From Syntrophaceae bacterium (GTDB lineage Bacteria > Desulfobacterota > Desulfomonilia > Desulfomonilales > Desulfomonilaceae): a stretch of DNA of 10,703 nucleotides. Made by a program: the position numbers and the translations under genes. Positions 6,821 to 10,703 of the stretch are shown here, piece after piece. The notes below the pieces were generated by a model that did no database searches, was not told the DNA's origin, and saw only the letters and a program-made list of their open reading frames with translations. Position 1 is the stretch's first letter; the number at the start of each line of letters is the position of its first letter. The stretch is from contig JACWAG010000060.1 in NCBI GenBank assembly GCA_014874425.1, positions 1 to 10,703 of the forward strand, in the 5' to 3' direction.

Positions 6821-8086
6821 TTAATGCCTGAAGGCCCTTTGACCGGTAAACATCATCGTAACCTGTGGTTTTGCTTCGTTGCAGGCCTGGATGCTGTCGT
6901 AATCACGGTCAGATCCACCAGGATGAACTATGGCGGAAATACCAGCATTGATGCCTACCTCGACACCATCCCTAAAAGGGAAAAACGCATCAGATACCAT
7001 TGTTGAATTAAATAATCCAGCGCCTGCTTCGTTGGTTTCATGCTCAAGTTCAGACTTGATTTCCAAGTCCACTATTTCGTTGTAGGCCTTTTTGTAGCGT
7101 TCAAAGCATATTCTATCCCGGTACTTTACATGAGCTTTTATTGCAGCAAGCTCAGCCACACCGACTCGATCCTGCTCACCCGTCCCAATGCCCACGGTGC
7201 AACCATTTTTGACGTATATTACAGAGTTGGATGTAACTCCCTGTTCTACGGCCCACCCGAAGATCATGTCTTCAATCTCTCGCGGTGTGGGATGGCGTTC
7301 TATAAAATACCGGGTCCCCTTATAATTTGTCTCTGCGAGCTTCAAATCAGCGGCGGACTTCACAGTGTTAACCGGGGACTGTTGCACGATTATGCCTCCA
7401 TCGATGAGCGATTTAAAATCTACAAACTTGAGTTCACTATATTGTTCAAGCTTATCAATCCTGGGTATTGAAAGAATCCTGAGATTTTTTCTTCTTGCGA
7501 GCATGTCAATAACCCCAGGTTCGAAATCCGGAGCCGCCACGACTTCCAAATAGTTTTCTGAGATCATTTCAGCAGCTTGAATATCTACTGGTCGATTGAA
7601 TACAGCGGCCCCACCGAATGCGGCAATTCGATCCGCCATGTCGGCGCGATGATATGCGTCCGAGATTGTAGCGTCCGTGGCAACGCCGGACGGATTATTA
7701 TGTTTCATGATTGCGCACGTCGGCTTGTTCATAAGAAATTTCAAAATATTAAGGGCATTGTCCACGTCGGTCAGGTTGATTTTACCGGGATGTTTTCCAG
7801 CCTGAATCATGTTTTCGTCCGAGATGCCACTGACAAGACTATATCCAGGTTGTATGAACTTGCAACCTCCCAGTTCAAGATTGCCGCTGCAGAGTTCATA
7901 AAGCGCTGCCTCCTGTCCGGGGTTCTCTCCATATCTTAACCCCTTTTCGACCACCGCTCCGCTTGAATCGGGTATCTTCCAGGATTTCTTTTTGTATTGA
8001 AGAGTTTGATGCCCGAAAGATATTGTCATTTCATCGGGAAAATGATCGTCCATAACCTTCTTGTATTGTTGTTTCAAATCTTCCAT
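6821..8086 (-). CDS. purH: Stand-alone AICAR formyltransferase (PurH C-terminal activity, no IMP cyclohydrolase domain)
   Basis: This enzyme should transfer a formyl group from 10-formyltetrahydrofolate to AICAR, giving FAICAR, the penultimate step of IMP synthesis. At 421 residues it has the formyltransferase half only; bifunctional PurH is about 520. Family blocks are LRYGENPGQ (50-58; usually GENPHQ), MKHNNPSG with catalytic Lys128-His129, AAFGGAAVFNRPVD (155-168), GIGTGEQDRVG (299-309; usually GxGQxSR), SDAFFPFRDG (365-374), VHPGGSDRD (387-395), and the end FTGQRAFRH. Residues 1-49 precede the first block and resemble no part of the cyclohydrolase. The ATG at 8086 has AAGGA (complement of 8092-8096) five bases upstream, close behind GAGG. 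A separate IMP cyclohydrolase must exist elsewhere in the genome. An alternative is a divergent paralogue with a changed substrate, but the catalytic Lys-His is kept. Confidence 0.9.
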   Translation of the reverse strand: MEDLKQQYKKVMDDHFPDEMTISFGHQTLQYKKKSWKIPDSSGAVVEKGLRYGENPGQEAALYELCSGNLELGGCKFIQPGYSLVSGISDENMIQAGKHPGKINLTDVDNALNILKFLMNKPTCAIMKHNNPSGVATDATISDAYHRADMADRIAAFGGAAVFNRPVDIQAAEMISENYLEVVAAPDFEPGVIDMLARRKNLRILSIPRIDKLEQYSELKFVDFKSLIDGGIIVQQSPVNTVKSAADLKLAETNYKGTRYFIERHPTPREIEDMIFGWAVEQGVTSNSVIYVKNGCTVGIGTGEQDRVGVAELAAIKAHVKYRDRICFERYKKAYNEIVDLEIKSELEHETNEAGAGLFNSTMVSDAFFPFRDGVEVGINAGISAIVHPGGSDRDYDSIQACNEAKPQVTMMFTGQRAFRH

Positions 8087-8255
8087 GATGATCCTTTCCT
8101 CGTTTAGCTTTAGACTCGGGAGAGATATCCCTTAATATAGCCGAACTCTGCCCGTTATCCAGGAAACGCCAAGCCGATTCTGCTCAAATTCAAGTAGGCA
8201 CTTGACATATTGCCTATATTCTATCACTAATCAACGGAGATTATCCAAGATTATC

Positions 8256-8294
8256 GAGTGTCGACACCAATTTGGACACTCCATTCATTATAAT
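8256..8294 (+). promoter_or_regulatory. Nested palindromes and TATAAT box before the TPR protein gene
   Basis: A perfect TATAAT (8289-8294) lies 27 bases before the GTG start at 8322, with no convincing -35 at normal spacing. Directly upstream are the 10-base palindrome GTGTCGACAC (8258-8267), CCAATTTGG (8267-8275), and a 7-base inverted repeat GAGTGTC (8256-8262) / GACACTC (8275-8281). A missing -35 with palindromes in its place is what an activator-dependent promoter looks like. A separate TTGACA at 8202-8207 has only a poor -10 (ACTAAT, 8226-8231, 18 bases); if that is the real promoter, the repeats would be a hairpin in the leader RNA. Confidence 0.4.
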
Positions 8295-8321
8295 CAAAGA
8301 ACTGATTTGTGGAGCGATAAA

Positions 8322-8912
8322 GTGAAGAAAACAAGTTCGTTGCTTGGAATGTCGCTTGTTTTTATCGCCGGTGTCCTCACCGGCATAGGGATTTCGGCTT
8401 GGAAACTGGATTTAGGCGCCACAGGGGTCCATCAAGCCCAAAAGGGTCAAGAAAATAACCCCAAAGAAGAAATTAAAGGTCGTATCTCGGAAATGGAACA
8501 TATCATGAAGTCCGACCCCAACAATTTACAGGTGTTAATTCAATTGGGCGGCGATTATTTTGACACGGGGCAATATGACAAATCCATTCAAACATATGAC
8601 AAGGCGCTTAAGATTGACCCTAAGAATGCGGAGATAACAACAGACATGGCCGTGGCCTATCGCCGATTGGGAAAGACGGATGAATCCGTTAAACTGTTTC
8701 GCAAAGCCATAGAAATGGACCCCAATCAGACACTGGCCATGTTTAATCTTGGGATAGTTTTAAGAGACGACAAGAAAGACCTGCCAGGCGCTCTCAAAGT
8801 CTGGAAGACGTTTTTGGATAAAGCCCCTGATAGCCCACACGCTGTAATGATAAGGCCATGGGTCAAGCAGCTTGAAGAAAAGTTAGGAGCCAAGGAACCC
8901 CAATCCAAATGA
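8322..8912 (+). CDS. Membrane-anchored tetratricopeptide-repeat protein
   Basis: This 196-residue protein starts at GTG, with GGAG at 8311-8314 seven bases upstream. The frame is open further upstream to a TTG at 8202, but that triplet is part of a TTGACA promoter-like box and gives a non-signal-like N-terminus. Residues 7-27 form one transmembrane or uncleaved signal helix (LLGMSLVFIAGVLTGIGISA). Three TPR units follow at about 67-100 (YFDTGQYDKSIQTYDKALKIDP), 101-134 (AYRRLGKTDESVKLFRKAIEMDP) and 135-169 (ALKVWKTFLDKAPDSP). TPRs bind peptides or proteins. The layout of N-terminal anchor plus short TPR array recalls NrfG/CcmI-like cytochrome c assembly factors, but no heme-assembly gene is nearby, so the role is left open. 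It is divergent from the AICAR formyltransferase gene, sharing a 235-base intergenic region. Confidence 0.88.
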   Translation: MKKTSSLLGMSLVFIAGVLTGIGISAWKLDLGATGVHQAQKGQENNPKEEIKGRISEMEHIMKSDPNNLQVLIQLGGDYFDTGQYDKSIQTYDKALKIDPKNAEITTDMAVAYRRLGKTDESVKLFRKAIEMDPNQTLAMFNLGIVLRDDKKDLPGALKVWKTFLDKAPDSPHAVMIRPWVKQLEEKLGAKEPQSK

Positions 8913-8945
8913 AAACATATGAACAGATTAGATTACAGACCCTGC

Positions 8946-9620
8946 CTAATCTTCGGCGAGTCTATGAATCAGAAAGTCTGTGAGCGCAGTCAATCCGTGT
9001 GTCGGCATATAGTTACTCGCAGAAACATCGTACAGTATTTTGCTATAAGCAGGAAACTCCTCGTCGCTGTTCCAATGTATCAAAGCCACCGGTAAACGCG
9101 GAAATAGATAAAAAGTAAACCCGGTGTCTCCAAAATCATTGGGTCTACCCCCCCACTTCAAAGCTCTAGCGATTACGGAGTCACGACCTGCGCCGAAAAA
9201 AGCATCTAAAAGTTCCATCGTTGATTTTGCGAAATGGGCGCCTAAAATTGCTCCAAATTGAAGTGACCTCGGGTCGATCCACTGGTTCATTACTTTTACT
9301 GACGATCCCTGGTTCTCGGCAGCCGTAATGAGATACTGAAGAACCAAAACCTTCATGGTAACGGTGTCAAATTCCTGATGCTCAGCTCGTAAACGATAGG
9401 GAAGGAGATCAAGAGTAAACCAACTCGTAAGAAATGGAATAACAAGGCGTGGAATTCCATCACCGCCTCTGTAATGCGCGTCCGCCGTTTCGGCAATGGT
9501 GATGGGATCAATCCTCTGCACTTTATGAATCAATTCGTCATAGAACTCTTCCACGGCGGACGCGTTTTTTCCCATCTTTTCACGCGTAATCCAGACGCTA
9601 TACTCATCAGAACCTGTCAT
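8946..9620 (-). CDS. DUF3786-family protein of unknown function
   Basis: This 224-residue, probably cytoplasmic protein has no signal peptide, membrane helix or cysteine. It fits the DUF3786 pattern common in strict anaerobes: an N-terminal block ending in a hydrophobic strand pair (GIPRLVIPFLTSWFTLDL), a middle block VLVLQYLITAA (91-101) and QWIDPRSLQFG (113-123), and the diagnostic end GDTGFTFYLFPRLP (164-177), HWNSDEEFPAYSKILYD (182-198), and NYMPTHGLTALTDFL. The family function is not established. The ATG at 9620 is preferred, with AGGGG ten bases upstream; a TTG at 9650 lacks a ribosome binding site. It is separated from the gene behind it by a strong terminator, so it should have its own promoter between 9621 and 9726; I saw AT-rich sequence but no clear boxes there. 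It converges with the TPR gene, leaving 33 bases between stops. Confidence 0.8.
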   Translation of the reverse strand: MTGSDEYSVWITREKMGKNASAVEEFYDELIHKVQRIDPITIAETADAHYRGGDGIPRLVIPFLTSWFTLDLLPYRLRAEHQEFDTVTMKVLVLQYLITAAENQGSSVKVMNQWIDPRSLQFGAILGAHFAKSTMELLDAFFGAGRDSVIARALKWGGRPNDFGDTGFTFYLFPRLPVALIHWNSDEEFPAYSKILYDVSASNYMPTHGLTALTDFLIHRLAED

Positions 9621-9726
9621 TGTAACGTTACCCCTATCCTTAGTAACCAATCGATAAAAAGAGCCACTTCATATAAAATAAATATCGCATACGGCATGAA
9701 AAGTCCTTTGGAAAAACAGTTCAATA

Positions 9727-9758
9727 AAAAAAGACCCTCTTTACGGAGGGTCTTTTTT
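9727..9758 (-). terminator. Strong, symmetrical rho-independent terminator
   Basis: AAAAAAGACCCTC (9727-9739) is a perfect complement of GAGGGTCTTTTTT (9746-9758) around a 6-base loop. The A tract on one side and T tract on the other make it usable in both directions. On the minus strand it closes the outer-membrane protein gene, whose stop is 56 bases away, and isolates the DUF3786 gene. No plus-strand gene ends into it. Confidence 0.92.
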
Positions 9759-9814
9759 GAAGGCTGATTACAATCAGGTCGTGTGATGACGCAGGAAACT
9801 AAGATGTGGGTTCA

Positions 9815-10703
9815 TCAAAAAGGTGTCGCAAAATCCAGAGTAACCACACCACCTAGAGTCCACGAACTTCTAAAAAGTGACAAACTGTACGTATCTTGCA
9901 TAGCCGAATTGACTATTTGTCCACCGCCAAGATTGTCGATCTGGCCAGTACCTGAACTCTTGGCGTTTGCGGTATTCCATCTGGCAAAGACACCAGCTTG
10001 AGACGATCCGAAAAACTTCCTGGTATACTCACCAAATATCTCATAAAAATATCCGCCCTTATTGTAGTTAATGTTATCATACTCAAACCTTCCTACATTT
10101 GTGGTCAGGCCGATATTGCTGGAACCGAGTATAGTAGGAATTCCCAAGAACCTGACACTCAAATTTTGAACACTGTCTCTAAACGCGGTCTGAAATCCAA
10201 TAAATGGAATAACAGCTCGGGATTCTACATTACCTTCGTCCTGATTTCCGAACACCATATAATTGTTAAAGTTGCTTGGATTAGTTACTGCCACCGAGAA
10301 GTAATCATACCTGACACCAGCTAGAATTGAGAAACCTGAACCGAGACAGGTTCCACTACAACTGGATCCGCCAAATGTGTATGCAAACGCGCCATCAACA
10401 AACCACCAATAAGGTTTGGCTCCCCAGTCAACTCCCATGAGGATAGGAAGGGAAGGTGCAACAAGGTTAGCCTCGGTAGTGTTGGTATTGGTATTAAGGT
10501 TGTCATATCCAGGAAACAGATACCAGCCGGTCGCTACCAAAGACAGATTCTCAGTTAAACAAACCGGGAGGGCGGTACCTAGCCAAAGGCCACCAATCGG
10601 GAGGTTGAGATTGATGTTTTGAATATTGGCTGCTCCCTGATTATCAGCGGTGAGCGACACACTGGTGTTACGGTTTTGAGGAATCCCCCAACCAACATAA
10701 AAC
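9815..10703 (-). CDS. Outer-membrane beta-barrel protein, N-terminus cut by the window edge
   Basis: The frame is open from the stop at 9815 to the window edge, giving 295 residues; the start and signal peptide lie outside. At the edge it reads FYVGWGIPQN, and an internal GTG at 10660 is not the start because coding-like sequence continues upstream. The sequence has repeated aromatic/Gly-rich amphipathic strands (for example GGLWLGTALPV, LSLVATGWYLFPG, YWWFVDGAFAYTFGG, FSILAGVRYDYFSVAV, GGYFYEIFGEYTRKFF). It ends SWTLGGVVTLDFATPF, with the C-terminal Phe and alternating hydrophobic residues of the BamA-recognised beta-signal. One closely spaced Cys pair (SSCSGTC) may form a loop disulfide. 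No specific porin or transporter family is recognised. A strong terminator follows the stop. Confidence 0.82.
   Translation of the reverse strand, partial: FYVGWGIPQNRNTSVSLTADNQGAANIQNINLNLPIGGLWLGTALPVCLTENLSLVATGWYLFPGYDNLNTNTNTTEANLVAPSLPILMGVDWGAKPYWWFVDGAFAYTFGGSSCSGTCLGSGFSILAGVRYDYFSVAVTNPSNFNNYMVFGNQDEGNVESRAVIPFIGFQTAFRDSVQNLSVRFLGIPTILGSSNIGLTTNVGRFEYDNINYNKGGYFYEIFGEYTRKFFGSSQAGVFARWNTANAKSSGTGQIDNLGGGQIVNSAMQDTYSLSLFRSSWTLGGVVTLDFATPF

Noticed and set aside
8202..8321. N-terminal extension of the TPR protein from a TTG at 8202
   Set aside because: The TTG is the first triplet of a TTGACA box, the extra 40 residues look non-coding, and the GTG at 8322 has a ribosome binding site and begins the membrane anchor.
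8925..8952. Inverted repeat AGATTAG / CTAATCT between the TPR and DUF3786 genes
   Set aside because: Seven AT-rich pairs with a 14-base loop and no T tract; too weak to call a terminator.
1..10703. Search for tRNA, rRNA, CRISPR arrays, insertion-sequence ends and attachment sites
   Set aside because: No cloverleaf, regularly spaced repeat, transposase or flanking duplication was seen by eye.

Overview
The window looks like a core-genome stretch of an anaerobic Gram-negative bacterium, most probably a sulfate-reducing or syntrophic member of the Desulfobacterota (a Desulfomonile-like organism would fit). This is inferred from four things: a single-chain ATP sulfurylase with a zinc-type C-terminal motif, a stand-alone AICAR formyltransferase without its usual IMP cyclohydrolase half, a DUF3786 protein, and several signal peptides with outer-membrane features. 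I see no insertion sequence, phage gene, tRNA, rRNA or CRISPR array.

Left part (1-2488, + strand). A few coding-like fragments in changing frames (2-405) are followed by an AT-rich gap. Next come a small secreted coiled-coil protein (786-1274) with a clear terminator, and a LysM + M23 peptidoglycan-hydrolase-type lipoprotein (1568-2488) with its own good sigma70-like promoter.

Middle (2489-6047, + strand). Sulfate adenylyltransferase (sat, 2762-3982) is a single-gene unit with a promoter, a strong ribosome binding site and a strong intrinsic terminator. It activates sulfate with ATP to give APS. A new promoter then precedes a two-gene unit: a PLP-dependent alpha-oxoamine synthase closest in motifs to bacterial serine palmitoyltransferases (4214-5401), and a membrane-anchored coiled-coil protein 13 bases further on (5415-6047).

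Right part (6048-10703). A minus-strand pair encodes the AICAR formyltransferase (6821-8086) and, 49 bases downstream, a secreted SYLF-domain protein (6082-6771). A divergently transcribed TPR protein with an N-terminal membrane anchor (8322-8912) follows. After it come a minus-strand DUF3786 protein (8946-9620), a strong hairpin terminator (9727-9758), and the C-terminal 295 residues of an outer-membrane beta-barrel protein (9815 to the window edge, minus strand).

The genes do not form one pathway: sulfate activation, possible sphingoid-base synthesis, purine synthesis and envelope maintenance sit side by side in short transcription units. I did not find a convincing undescribed multi-gene system. 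The items most worth checking are the serine-palmitoyltransferase-like enzyme with its membrane partner, the split PurH, the palindromes next to the sat and TPR promoters, and the broken coding segments at the left edge.
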